Assembly (NCBI GenBank): GCA_035606695.1
Contig: DATNEW010000044.1
Span: 51,837 to 115,836, forward strand
Origin: Gemmatimonadaceae bacterium
Lineage (GTDB): Bacteria > Gemmatimonadota > Gemmatimonadetes > Gemmatimonadales > Gemmatimonadaceae
Length of the DNA: 64,000 bases
Direction: 5' to 3'
Below are positions 1-7,807 of the stretch, in pieces. Position 1 is the stretch's first letter. Every line of letters begins with the position of its first letter. Both the position numbers and the translations under genes were made by a program. The notes under the pieces are model-generated. The model was given only the letters and a program-made list of their open reading frames with translations. It had not been told where the DNA came from and made no database searches.

Positions 1-326
1 TTCACTTGCGGGGCGTTGGTCGGCACGAAGATCGTGGCCGCCGTGCCAAAGTGCTTGGCCGCGTACGCGACCCCCAAGCCGTGATTGCCCGCTGATGATG
101 CGACGACTCCGCGCTTCCGCTGCTCGGGCGTGAGCGTCGCGAGCACGTTGAGCGCGCCGCGCAGCTTGAACGATCCGGTGGTCTGCTGATTCTCGAGCTT
201 CAGGTAGACGTCGGCGCCGGCGATCGCACTCAGTGGTGCGCTTCGAATGAGCGCCGTTCGCGTGATGAACGGCCGGATGCGATCGGCGGCGGCGATGACG
301 TCGGCGGGGCGGAGGTCGGCGAACAT
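1..326 (-). CDS. Threonine/serine dehydratase, N-terminal part (runs off the window)
   Basis: PLP-dependent deaminase of threonine or serine (fold type II), cytoplasmic. Reading the minus strand from the ATG at 326 gives about 108 residues beginning MFADLRPADVIAAADRIRP. The segment has the family's PLP-lysine motif SFKLRG at about residues 50-55 and the phosphate-loop motif SAGNHGLG at about 80-87. The C-terminal two thirds lie beyond base 1, so biosynthetic IlvA (with an ACT-like domain) and a catabolic or serine-racemase-like enzyme cannot be told apart. The gene points away from the tRNA gene downstream on the other strand. The family assignment is firm; the exact substrate is inferred. 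Confidence 0.85.
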   Translation of the reverse strand, partial: MFADLRPADVIAAADRIRPFITRTALIRSAPLSAIAGADVYLKLENQQTTGSFKLRGALNVLATLTPEQRKRGVVASSAGNHGLGVAYAAKHFGTAATIFVPTNAPQV

Positions 327-385
327 GAGTCGAAACTAAAGTGATTCGGGAACCGTTGTTACCTTCAGACGGGTTGGCAGTCTTC

Positions 386-414
386 TTGACGCAAGCCACG
401 CCGCGCTCTAGATT
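386..414 (+). promoter_or_regulatory. Putative sigma70-type promoter of tRNA-Ala
   Basis: TTGACG (386-391), a 17-base spacer, then TAGATT (409-414). It lies 60 bases before tRNA-Ala, so the predicted start of transcription is near base 421. Box quality and spacing are good; the assignment is by eye. Confidence 0.5.
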
Positions 415-430
415 TAGCTTGTCGGGAGCG

Positions 431-452
431 GCCCCGCTTTGCGGGGCTTTTT
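431..452 (+). terminator. Terminator-like hairpin between promoter and tRNA-Ala
   Basis: GCCCCGC (431-437), loop TTT, GCGGGGC (441-447), then five T. This is a textbook intrinsic terminator shape on the plus strand, but no plus-strand gene precedes it. It sits only about 10 bases after the predicted tRNA transcription start. It may be a processing or attenuation hairpin of the tRNA leader, or it may end a transcript of an unseen short RNA. Confidence 0.5.
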
Positions 453-473
453 CCATGACGGGACCCAGAGAAA

Positions 474-546
474 GGGGCTGTAGCTCAGCTGGGAGAGCGC
501 TGCAATCGCACTGCAGAGGTCACCGGTTCGATCCCGGTCAGCTCCA
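474..546 (+). tRNA. tRNA-Ala (anticodon CGC)
   Basis: Full cloverleaf: acceptor GGGGCTG paired with CAGCTCC (one G-T), D-arm GCTC/GAGC, anticodon stem CTGCA/TGCAG around loop ATCGCAC (anticodon CGC, decodes GCG), variable AGGTC, T-arm ACCGG-TTCGATC-CCGGT, discriminator A. CCA is not encoded. The following 230 bases have no gene, and a terminator lies at 720-752. Confidence 0.95.
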
Positions 547-719
547 TTAGACGCATAGAAATTCGTGGAATGTCTCCGACTTCCACCGGCATGCTTCTCG
601 CCTTTTTGAAGTTTTGCCCGCCGCCGCTCGGTAGGACGCAGAGTTCCAATGACGGTGAGCGAGGCAGCTTCGGCGAGGGCCTCTGCCTCAAGCGACAGCA
701 CGCCGCAACAAAGCCGATC

Positions 720-752
720 ACGCCGCGAGCTTCACGCTTCGCGGCGTTTTTG
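720..752 (+). terminator. Intrinsic terminator after tRNA-Ala
   Basis: Stem ACGCCGCGA (720-728) pairs with TCGCGGCGT (739-747) around a short loop and is followed by a T run. It lies between the plus-strand tRNA-Ala and the convergent lipoprotein gene that ends at 785, so it may serve both directions. Confidence 0.7.
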
Positions 753-784
753 CTGTTCGGTAGTGCGACGTGCCGAGCCTGCGA

Positions 785-2128
785 TCAGCGCCGCAGCGCG
801 ATCAAGTCGTTCTGGAGCGCCACGAAGCCGTCGTGGAGGAAGCGGTGCTCGTCGAGCTCCACGCGGTCGTCGATGTCGCCCACCGCGTGCGAGGCGAGCG
901 ATCCGATGAATCGCATGATCGAGCTTTCCTGCACGTCGAGCCGCGCCGAGCGCTCGAAGATCGACTGCGCGCCAGACGTATTAGAGGTACTCGACGTACT
1001 ACCGCTGTCGCGGATCGCGAGGCGAATCATCGCGCCCGGTGCCTCGAACGGCCGGCGGAGCGGCGAGCGGATGAGCCGCTCCGTGATGAGCGGCAGGTTC
1101 CAGTCCGGTTCGCGCTGCGCGAGCACCGTCCACGCCCGATCGTGGGCGTTATTAGACGTGGTATTAGAGATCACGAAATCCGTGATCAGGTTGTGAAACC
1201 CGACGGTGAACATCTTGACCTTGAGCGTCAAGTCGGCGTTGAGCACGAGGGTATCGCTCCACGGCTTCGGCGGTCCGAGCAGGGACACGAGCTTGCCCTG
1301 CTGCACGCGATAGCGAATCGTCATCGCGCGGTCGCGCCCCGTCACTTCGAACACCGCGCCGCCGGTCCGCTCGGCAAGCAGAAAGTGGTACTTCGCGGGG
1401 CCCAGATATTTGTCGAGATATCCGGCGAGCCCGGGATATGATGCGCGCATGAGCTCAGGATGAAAGCCGATGGTCATGCTCACGGCGGTGCTGCCCGATC
1501 CACCTGAAATCGTGCGGAGTGAGTCGAGTGAGAATCCCTTGCCGAACGACGCCATGGCGCGCGGGAATGCGGCGCGATAGTCGTCGCGCAGCGCACGCTC
1601 GTCACGATTCTGCGCGCTCGCGAACAATGCAGTGAACACGTCGCTCACGTCCTGGGCGGTGATCGTACCGATCGCCATGTCGACGCGCGTCTGCCACCGA
1701 TAGATGCTCGGCTCGAGTCGATCGAGCGTGATCGTGTGACGCGTGTCGCCGAGTCGTGACGCGGGGGTGAGTGATGGACGTTGGTCGAGGCGATAGCGCC
1801 CGTCGACCAACCCGCCTTGGACGAACACTTCGCGCCGCGTGGGCGTCGGCCGCGCGTCCCAGACTGAGGTGTCGTCGAACACGCGCGAGGGCACGAGGGC
1901 GCCGCTCGCGAGCTTGAGGCGCGTGGTCTTGTATCGGGGTGAGAAGTCGTTCGGGGAGAAGCGCGTCGCGCCCGCATCGAACATCTGCTCGGCTCGCGCG
2001 CCGACTATGGTTGGGCCCGCCGATCCGGCGCGAAACGTCTCGGCGCACGCGGCGATTCCCGCGATCAGCAGGGCAGCGGCGAGGGGGCCAGCGAGCCGGG
2101 CTGATGCGTGGGTGCGCGAGGCGCGCAA
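785..2128 (-). CDS. Hypothetical lipoprotein
   Basis: About 447 residues from a proposed TTG start at 2128; there is no ATG nearby, and the open frame further upstream runs through the tRNA-Gln gene on the other strand, so it cannot be coding there. The N-terminus carries a hydrophobic signal with lipobox IAAC (..LLIAGIAACAETF..), so the product is probably exported and lipid-anchored. The rest is a soluble protein with several short beta-rich stretches and a Ser/Thr/Asn-rich linker (residues ~365-385). I do not recognise a family. It is monocistronic and convergent with tRNA-Ala. Confidence in coding is high from frame-wide GC3 bias and length; the start is uncertain. Confidence 0.65.
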   Translation of the reverse strand: MRASRTHASARLAGPLAAALLIAGIAACAETFRAGSAGPTIVGARAEQMFDAGATRFSPNDFSPRYKTTRLKLASGALVPSRVFDDTSVWDARPTPTRREVFVQGGLVDGRYRLDQRPSLTPASRLGDTRHTITLDRLEPSIYRWQTRVDMAIGTITAQDVSDVFTALFASAQNRDERALRDDYRAAFPRAMASFGKGFSLDSLRTISGGSGSTAVSMTIGFHPELMRASYPGLAGYLDKYLGPAKYHFLLAERTGGAVFEVTGRDRAMTIRYRVQQGKLVSLLGPPKPWSDTLVLNADLTLKVKMFTVGFHNLITDFVISNTTSNNAHDRAWTVLAQREPDWNLPLITERLIRSPLRRPFEAPGAMIRLAIRDSGSTSSTSNTSGAQSIFERSARLDVQESSIMRFIGSLASHAVGDIDDRVELDEHRFLHDGFVALQNDLIALRR

Positions 2129-2188
2129 ATGATGATGTGTGATTGGGTTACCGACTGAGTGGCGCGGTGTGCCGGGCGGTGCCGGGGA

Positions 2189-2217
2189 TTGATCGAGGGT
2201 GCTAATTGAAATATATT
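2189..2217 (+). promoter_or_regulatory. Putative sigma70-type promoter of tRNA-Gln
   Basis: TTGATC (2189-2194), 17-base spacer, TATATT (2212-2217), in an AT-rich island of an otherwise GC-rich region. Transcription would start near 2224, giving a 5' leader of about 75 bases before the tRNA. Confidence 0.5.
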
Positions 2218-2298
2218 CAAAGGGTTGCGGGAAACCGTGACGCGTTGCGCATTTCGGGTGGTTTGGGATGTTCGGTGGGTCGGAATGCGCGGAAAAAC

Positions 2299-2371
2299 TG
2301 CCCCTTGGTGTAACTGGCAACACGCCTGACTCTGGATCAGGAGAGTCCTGGTTCGATCCCAGGAGGGGCAA
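2299..2371 (+). tRNA. tRNA-Gln (anticodon CTG)
   Basis: Acceptor TGCCCCT pairs with AGGGGCA, anticodon stem CCTGA/TCAGG around loop CTCTGGA (anticodon CTG, decodes CAG), T-arm CCTGG-TTCGATC-CCAGG, discriminator A; CCA not encoded. It directly precedes the accessory island at 2.6-7.2 kb, so its 3' end is a candidate integration point. I could not find a second copy of the 3' end at the far side of the island. Confidence 0.95.
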
Positions 2372-2376
2372 TTGAT

Positions 2377-2411
2377 AGCCAGACAATCACTTAGCTGATT
2401 GTCTGGCTTTA
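2377..2411 (+). terminator. Intrinsic terminator after tRNA-Gln
   Basis: Thirteen-pair stem AGCCAGACAATCA (2377-2389) / TGATTGTCTGGCT (2396-2408) with a 6-base loop and a short T run. Confidence 0.8.
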
Positions 2412-2627
2412 TCATTTCTGAGGATCTTGCGCGGCTGGGAAGCGCTTGGGAAGCGTTGACGATTGATTCGTCTCGAGTTGTCAGTCGTCGAAGCGACGCC
2501 GCGATAACGAGTGCTATCTCGTTGATGCCCGCCGACTTGCTAGTCGAGTTCGCCCCCTCGATGTTTTCGCATCAAGGTCGTACTGTCAAAGCGGCGGCCG
2601 AGCCAAATGAACAGAAGGGGGATCAGA

Positions 2628-3695
2628 GTGCCGGACCATCTCGTTGACGCGGCAATAGTCGAGACCGCGGAAGCACAGATCGTCGAGGAATCGAAACGGA
2701 TTGAGTTCTATTTGACCGAGTACTCCGTCGAACTACTCGCCTCTAAAATGCGGAACGGCGATTTTGTCGTGCCCGCGTATCAGCGCGAGTTCACGTGGGA
2801 GGATCAACGCAAGTCCCGGTTTCTGGAGTCACTGATTATGGGACTTCCGATTCCATTCCTCTTTTTCTGGGAAAGCCCTGAAACGGGAAAGCTAGAGGTC
2901 GTCGACGGATCGCAGCGACTGCGCACGATCGAGGAATTTGTATTGGGCGATTTCTGTCTCGGAGAACTCGAGCAGCTTTCCCTCACGTCAGGCTTGCGGT
3001 TCGCCGATCTGCCGGAATCACGTCAAAGGAAGATCAAGAATCGCTCAATTCGGGGAATCGTGCTCAATGAGCACGCTGACGAACAATCTCGGTTTGACTT
3101 GTTCGACCGCATCAACACCGGAAGCAAGGCCGCGAACAAAGCTGAGGTGCGCCGCGGCGCTTTGGGCGGCCCCTTCTTGAACCTGGTTATCGAACTAGCG
3201 CAGTACCCGGCCTTTACCGAGCTAGCGCCTGTCTCAGAAAAACAGGAAAAGGAGCGAGAGAGAGAAGAACTGGTTACGCGTTTCTTTGCGTACAGCGACG
3301 GTCTGGCGGGATATAAAGACCGAGTCTCGCCGTTCTTGTACGCGTACTCGAAAAAGATGAACGCGGAATTCGAAGCAAATCCCCCGCTGGCGGAACAATA
3401 TCGTCAGCGATTCATCTCGACTCTTGAGTTCGTAGCCAAGAAATTCCCATACGGATTTAGAAGACGGCCAAATGGTACAGCAACTCCACGCGCTCGTTTT
3501 GAGGCGATCGCGATCGGAAGCTATTTGGCTCTATTGGCGCGACCTGCCCTAACGGACGCGCCGATTGATGTCACCAGCTGGATAAATGACCCGGCGTTCC
3601 TCAGTGTGACCGGCTCGGACGGAGCAAATGCTATCGCGCGGCTTCAAGGGCGCATGCACTACGTGCGCGACAGACTCCTCGGGGCTGTGCAATGA
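2628..3695 (+). CDS. DUF262 (GmrS/ParB-like fold) protein, first gene of a defence-type cassette
   Basis: DUF262 proteins share a ParB/Srx-like NTP-using nuclease fold and occur in GmrSD-type restriction and other antiphage systems. The signature is visible: PAYQREFTWEDQRKSR near the N-terminus (YQR..W motif), VVDGSQRLRT (the DGxQR motif) and FDRINTGS. The protein ends without the DUF1524 HNH half found in full GmrSD fusions, so it is a short stand-alone form of about 355 residues. I choose GTG at 2628 because AGGGGG lies 6 bases upstream; ATG at 2607 in the same frame would add 7 residues. Its stop overlaps the next start as ATGA. Codon use is more AT-rich than in the flanking genes, which suggests transfer. 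Specific activity is unknown. Confidence 0.8.
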   Translation: MPDHLVDAAIVETAEAQIVEESKRIEFYLTEYSVELLASKMRNGDFVVPAYQREFTWEDQRKSRFLESLIMGLPIPFLFFWESPETGKLEVVDGSQRLRTIEEFVLGDFCLGELEQLSLTSGLRFADLPESRQRKIKNRSIRGIVLNEHADEQSRFDLFDRINTGSKAANKAEVRRGALGGPFLNLVIELAQYPAFTELAPVSEKQEKEREREELVTRFFAYSDGLAGYKDRVSPFLYAYSKKMNAEFEANPPLAEQYRQRFISTLEFVAKKFPYGFRRRPNGTATPRARFEAIAIGSYLALLARPALTDAPIDVTSWINDPAFLSVTGSDGANAIARLQGRMHYVRDRLLGAVQ

Positions 3696-4438
3696 ACGAG
3701 CTCGGCGCCGCGTTTGAAGAGCGTCTCCAGGAGATTCAGACATACTTAGACCTGCTCGAAGGCGTCGAAAAGCAGGTGCAAGATGGTCCTCCTCGCCTCG
3801 GTGAGAACGGGCTGACCATAAGCGCTCAACAGCAGAGAATACTGTATTCGAGCGTCTATTTGCAGCTCTACAATCTGGTTGAAGCGACTATCACCAGATG
3901 CATTGACCAGCTTTCGAAGGCTGTTGCGGGCGACGGGCGCTGGTTCCCGTTGGATCTTTCCGATGCACTGAGGCGCGAGTGGGTGCGCTTTACAGCCCGC
4001 ACTCACGTTGAGCAGAGTTCTGACAAGCGGCTCGATTCTGCGTTGGCCCTGTTCAACCAGGTTGCCGAGCGACGGCCGGTTTCTCGTTTGCACATCGTGA
4101 AAACGAGTGCTGGAAACTGGGACGACCACGCGATCGACGAGTTGGCTGAGCGGCTCGGACTCCCCCTGCGCATTCCTGACGAAACGGCCAATTCAGTTAA
4201 GCGGCATTATAAGAACGATCAAGGCCCTCTAAAATTCATCAAAGTCACCCGGAACGATCTCGCGCACGGAATTCTATCCTTCGCGGAGTGTGGAGAAGGT
4301 GTCACGGTCGCCGAGCTTCGCGACCTGACCCAAAAGACCAGCGTCTATCTCCGAGCTGTACTGTCGTCCTTTCAAAGGTCAATCGAGGCGCACGAATTTC
4401 TCGTACCCGATCGGCGACCCGACGAGAGGGGAGCATGA
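3692..4438 (+). CDS. HEPN-domain protein of the MAE_28990/RiboL-PSP-HEPN type
   Basis: 248 residues, mostly helical. Near the C-terminus it has the HEPN ribonuclease signature R187-N-D-L-A-H192 (Rx4H) after a Lys-rich stretch, which resembles the MAE_28990/MAE_18760-like HEPN families known beside DUF262 proteins. HEPN nucleases cleave RNA in toxin-antitoxin and abortive-infection systems. The ATG overlaps the DUF262 stop by 4 bases and its own stop overlaps the methyltransferase start as ATGA, so the genes are probably translationally coupled. Family assignment rests on motif and context and needs a profile search. Whether it is the effector that DUF262 controls is inference. Confidence 0.7.
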   Translation: MNELGAAFEERLQEIQTYLDLLEGVEKQVQDGPPRLGENGLTISAQQQRILYSSVYLQLYNLVEATITRCIDQLSKAVAGDGRWFPLDLSDALRREWVRFTARTHVEQSSDKRLDSALALFNQVAERRPVSRLHIVKTSAGNWDDHAIDELAERLGLPLRIPDETANSVKRHYKNDQGPLKFIKVTRNDLAHGILSFAECGEGVTVAELRDLTQKTSVYLRAVLSSFQRSIEAHEFLVPDRRPDERGA

Positions 4439-5550
4439 GGACAGCGCGCAGCCGGGCACGAGCTGCAGAGATTGCTGCAGTGGATTTGTTCTGCGGAGCC
4501 GGTGGCCTTACTCACGGGCTCCTTCGTGCGGGCGTACGCGTTGTTGCGGGTATCGACCTGGACCCCCACTGCAAGTTCCCATTTGTAACTAACAATGCAG
4601 CGAACTTTCTGGAGGGAAACGTTCGTGAGCTGTCGGGAGCGGACCTGGAGAAGCTGTGGGGAAATGCGAGTACCAGATTGCTCGCCGGCTGTGCTCCCTG
4701 TCAGCCCTTTTCCACATATAGTCGAAAAGGCAGAAAGGTTCGAGAGGACGAGAAGTGGGATCTTGTAGCCGACTTTGGACGTCTTGTCAGAGAGTCAAAG
4801 CCAGAACTCGTCACCATCGAGAACGTACCTCAATTGGCCGACCACGCGGTCTTCAAGGACTTCCTTCGATCACTTGATGGCTACTCAATCTGGTGGCGAA
4901 GTCTAGAGTGTAGTGAACTCCGTATTCCACAAACTCGAAAGCGCTTAGTGTTGCTGGCTTCTCGTCTCGGGCCAATTCAGCTTTCAGCCCTAGACTTGGC
5001 GGGTGGTCACATGACCGTCAGAGGCGCTATTGCGCACCTTCCGGCTTTGGCGGCCGGTGAAACCAATGCAAAAGATCGTCTTCATACAGCGTCTGCTCTG
5101 AGCCCGCTCAATTTGCGACGCATACGAGCGTCAAAGCCCGGCGGCACTTGGCGCGATTGGGAAAAGTCGCTGGTCGCGAAGTGTCACCGCAAAGAGACTG
5201 GCGAGACTTACCCGAGCGTCTACGGTCGGATGGAGTGGGACGCCCCGGCCCCGACGATCACGACTCAGTGCTTCGGGTTTGGGAACGGACGGTTCGGTCA
5301 TCCGGAGCAAGACAGAGCAATCTCGCTAAGGGAAGCGGCAATTCTCCAAACATTCCCCGATGACTATCAATTCGTCCGAGCCGAGGAGACTGTCAGCTTC
5401 AATCGCCTGGGTCGGCTAATCGGGAACGCCGTGCCCGTCAGGTTGGGTGAAATTGTCGGGTGCAGTCTGATGCGCCATCTGAAAGACAACTCAACCGTAC
5501 CTTCCCGCCGTCGTCACAGGATGACCCAGAGTAAGTCGAGGAAGGCGTGA
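4435..5550 (+). CDS. dcm: DNA (cytosine-5) methyltransferase, Dcm type
   Basis: Transfers methyl from SAM to C5 of cytosine in a short DNA site. The ordered motifs are clear: I DLFCGAGGLT (~residues 15-24), IV PCQPFS with catalytic Cys89, VI ENVPQ, VIII QTRKRLVLL, a target-recognition region at about 215-310, and X GNAVPVRLGEIV near the C-terminus. The length of 371 residues is normal. I chose ATG at 4435, which overlaps the HEPN stop and has GAGAGGGGAGC upstream; the same frame opens earlier but that part overlaps the HEPN gene. Vsr follows with a GTGA overlap, the usual partner for repair of T-G mismatches made by deamination. No type II endonuclease gene is adjacent. Site specificity cannot be read by eye. 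Confidence 0.93.
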   Translation: MRTARSRARAAEIAAVDLFCGAGGLTHGLLRAGVRVVAGIDLDPHCKFPFVTNNAANFLEGNVRELSGADLEKLWGNASTRLLAGCAPCQPFSTYSRKGRKVREDEKWDLVADFGRLVRESKPELVTIENVPQLADHAVFKDFLRSLDGYSIWWRSLECSELRIPQTRKRLVLLASRLGPIQLSALDLAGGHMTVRGAIAHLPALAAGETNAKDRLHTASALSPLNLRRIRASKPGGTWRDWEKSLVAKCHRKETGETYPSVYGRMEWDAPAPTITTQCFGFGNGRFGHPEQDRAISLREAAILQTFPDDYQFVRAEETVSFNRLGRLIGNAVPVRLGEIVGCSLMRHLKDNSTVPSRRRHRMTQSKSRKA

Positions 5551-6068
5551 CAACGGCAAGCAGGACGAAAGGTGTAAATCGCTCTCGGTCAATTAGACGC
5601 CGATCGCCACCGTTTCCTCCCCGTCCTGGCGGTCGCCACGATCCACTCAGCGCGTCGCAACGGCGCGCTCTAATGCAATCCGTCAAACAGCGAGATACGC
5701 GCCCCGAAATCGTTCTTCGCCTGGCGCTGTGGAGCGCGGGGTTTCGCTACCGCATAAATCGACGGATAGGTCGTACAACGCCGGATCTCCTTTTCGTCGG
5801 CAAGCGTGTGGCGGTGTATGTCGACGGCTGTTTTTGGCACGGCTGTCCCAGGCACTATAGTGCTCCGAAGAACAACGCTTCGTTTTGGAAGAACAAGGTC
5901 GAAGAGAATCGCTTGCGAGATCATCGGGGAACAGCGGCCCTGGTGAGTGCTGGTTGGACAGTGCTAAGGTTCTGGTCTTGCCAGGTAATAGCAGATCTAC
6001 CGACGGTCGTTCAATCCGTTGAATCGGCGCTCCAACGCGTGACGAAGGCTAGCGGCAGCTCTGTTTGA
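5547..6068 (+). CDS. vsr: Very short patch repair (Vsr) mismatch endonuclease
   Basis: Nicks 5' of the T in T-G mismatches at deaminated Dcm sites. 173 residues with the family blocks in order: MQSVKQRDTRPE..LR (start of the conserved domain, ~residue 43), TPDLLFVGKRVAVYVDGCFW with the catalytic Asp, HGCPRHY (zinc and phosphate-contacting His/Cys), FWKNKVEENRLRD and GWTVLRFWSC. The GTG start overlaps the dcm stop. About 40 basic residues precede the conserved domain, which is longer than usual, so an internal start is possible. Confidence 0.93.
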   Translation: MTTASRTKGVNRSRSIRRRSPPFPPRPGGRHDPLSASQRRALMQSVKQRDTRPEIVLRLALWSAGFRYRINRRIGRTTPDLLFVGKRVAVYVDGCFWHGCPRHYSAPKNNASFWKNKVEENRLRDHRGTAALVSAGWTVLRFWSCQVIADLPTVVQSVESALQRVTKASGSSV

Positions 6069-6137
6069 TCCGCGATGGCGACTCGCGCCTTCAACGTCCA
6101 ATTCGAACTTTCTAATCCAGACTTCGGAGATCATTAG

Positions 6138-7016
6138 ACGCAGTTCGAATACAACCCTGTCCCTGTCTCGACGCTGCTGTGAGATGTCCGTAACGGGGAA
6201 CTCGCACTACCAGAGTTCCAGCGCAGCTTTGTTTGGCGGCCACGTGACATCGCTGACTTGATGCGAACCGTGGTTCGTCGCTGGCCGGCTGGAAGTTTCT
6301 TGATGCTTGAAAACGTCGAGCAGCAACTACCGTGGAAGGAAATTCACGGCGCGCCGAAACCGGACGGGATGCCGCAGTGGCTCTTGTTGGATGGACAGCA
6401 GCGAATGACTGCTCTGTACCAAACCCTCACGGATAGCGCTGAGGAATCGTATTTCATTCATATGGACCGGCTTCTCGATAGTGATTTCGACGATGACTAT
6501 TTGAGATTTGAGCGAAAATCGTCGTTCGTTCGGCGCTACCCGAGTCTCGCATCAACGGCTGCCGAGAAGATTGCGACCCTCAGCGTTATCGCCGATGAAG
6601 AGCGGTTCAGTCAGTGGATAAGTCACCTGCTCGAGGAGCTCAGATCGCTGATGTTCGCCATCAAGCGGGACAAGCTGCCAGGGCTAATTCACTATGATAT
6701 TCCAATTGTTCGGTTGACACGTCGAGTGCCGCTTGCCGCCGTCGCAAAGGTCTTCGAAACCTTGAATCGAACTGGGATCAAACTCGGCACGTTCGATCTC
6801 ATGATCGCGATGCTCTATCCGCACAACTTCAAGCTGCGCGATAAATGGGAAGCGGCGGCCGCGGAATATCCCGTCTTGCTGAAATACGGTGTTATGGGAA
6901 TCGATGTGCTTCGCGTAATTGCTCTTCAGGAGCACATCCGGCCGATGCGGAATCTGCGCGAGACCACATCGCCGATAAACAGCAAGCGGCAAATCGTCAA
7001 AGTCAGCAACTCGTAG
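6138..7016 (+). pseudogene. Second DUF262 gene, 5' part interrupted by stop codons
   Basis: The frame reads as a DUF262 protein from about 6141 (QFEYNPVPVSTLL, TGA at 6180-6182, DVRNGELALPEFQRSFVWRP), then LLLDGQQRMTALYQTL (DGQQR motif) and FETLNRTGIKL. A TAG at 6135-6137 removes the upstream start, and the TGA at 6180 lies in the conserved N-terminal motif, where an Arg or Asp codon would be expected. The longest intact piece starts at TTG 6258 or ATG 6261 and lacks the first motif. The C-terminus also stops early (TAG at 7014), shortly after a conserved INSKR segment. This looks like a decaying copy at the right edge of the island; a shortened functional product from 6258 cannot be excluded. 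Confidence 0.7.
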
Positions 7017-7022
7017 AAGGCT

Positions 7023-7199
7023 ATGTCGCGGGTCTACATCGGTTGCCCGCACTGCGGGACGGACTTCTACATCTATACGCCAACCGAGTCGCCAAGCGAT
7101 GCGCCGACTTTGCCGCTGTCCGTGAATTCAAGCTGGGACATGACAACGCTGGCCAGATCTTGTCAGACGTGGTCAGATTTTATCGTGATTCACATGTGA
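7023..7199 (+). CDS. Small ORF with one CPHCG zinc-knuckle motif (doubtful)
   Basis: 58 residues from ATG 7023 with AAGG just upstream (spacing very short). The start reads MSRVYIGCPHCGTDFYIY, typical of a small zinc-ribbon protein, but only one CxxC pair is present. The frame is the same as that of the preceding DUF262 remnant, separated by its TAG, and the last third is simply a translation of the palindromic repeat at 7158-7230. It is probably a truncated remnant. Confidence 0.25.
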   Translation: MSRVYIGCPHCGTDFYIYTPTESPSDAPTLPLSVNSSWDMTTLARSCQTWSDFIVIHM

Positions 7200-7230
7200 C
7201 CACGACAGAATCTGACCACGTCCGACAACA
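7158..7230. repeat. Intergenic palindromic repeat, family A, copy 1
   Basis: Inverted arms with core GTCAGACGTGGTCAGATT (left, from 7162) and AATCTGACCACGTCCGAC (right, to 7226). The same core recurs at 18379-18494 and 39941-40022. It marks the right edge of the accessory island. Confidence 0.75.
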
Positions 7231-7255
7231 TCCCACTCTTGCCACTCTCTCCGCG

Positions 7256-7795
7256 ATGACCATCCCTCGCACGACCGTGAAGGTCGACGACCGTCTCGGC
7301 AACGTCCTCTCGACGCTGATGCGCGAGCTGGCGCACGGCTCGCCCGATCCGCGCGCCGAGACGTCGATGCTCAATCGCGGCGACGAAGGATTGCTTCGCT
7401 CGCTGGAACAGCTATCCGCCGCCGAGGCGTCGAAAGCGAGCGACGGCGGCGCATCGATCGCCGCGCACGCCGATCACCTCCGCTACGGATACTCCATCCT
7501 CAACCGTTGGGCGAACGGCGAGGCCACGCCGTGGGCGACCGCGGATTGGACGCAAAGCTGGAACATCGTGGTCGCCGACGATGAACAATGGAAAGCGCTC
7601 GTCGCCGAGCTTCGCCGCGAGATCAACGACTGGCTCGACTCGCTGCGCACTCCGCGCGAGGTCGAGGATGCGGACGCGCTATGGCTGATCGGCAACATTG
7701 CACATCTCGCATACCACCTCGGCGCCATTCGGCAGATCGACCGCGCGACGCGCGGCCCCACGGCGGAAGACGAGCGGCGCGCCAAGATGATGTAA
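7256..7795 (+). CDS. DinB-like four-helix protein
   Basis: 179 residues, all-helical. It shows the DinB/YfiT-superfamily pattern: HADHLRYGYSILN near residue 67 and IAHLAYHLGAIRQI near the C-terminus, the spaced histidines that bind a divalent metal in this superfamily. Members include thiol-dependent transferases and damage-inducible proteins; the substrate cannot be predicted. ATG at 7256 is the first plausible start after the repeat; the open frame upstream runs into the island remnant and is not part of it. GC-rich codon use here matches the chromosome, so the island ends before this gene. Confidence 0.75.
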   Translation: MTIPRTTVKVDDRLGNVLSTLMRELAHGSPDPRAETSMLNRGDEGLLRSLEQLSAAEASKASDGGASIAAHADHLRYGYSILNRWANGEATPWATADWTQSWNIVVADDEQWKALVAELRREINDWLDSLRTPREVEDADALWLIGNIAHLAYHLGAIRQIDRATRGPTAEDERRAKMM

Positions 7796-7807
7796 CGCGC
7801 GTCACGG

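Noticed and set aside
2399..2647. 82-codon frame between tRNA-Gln and the DUF262 gene
   Set aside because: Begins inside the tRNA terminator, no ribosome site, no similarity seen; treated as intergenic.
2351..7255. tRNA-Gln 3' end as an att site with a second copy
   Set aside because: I looked for GGTTCGATCCCAGGAGGGGC or parts of it up to 7.3 kb and found none; no integrase gene.
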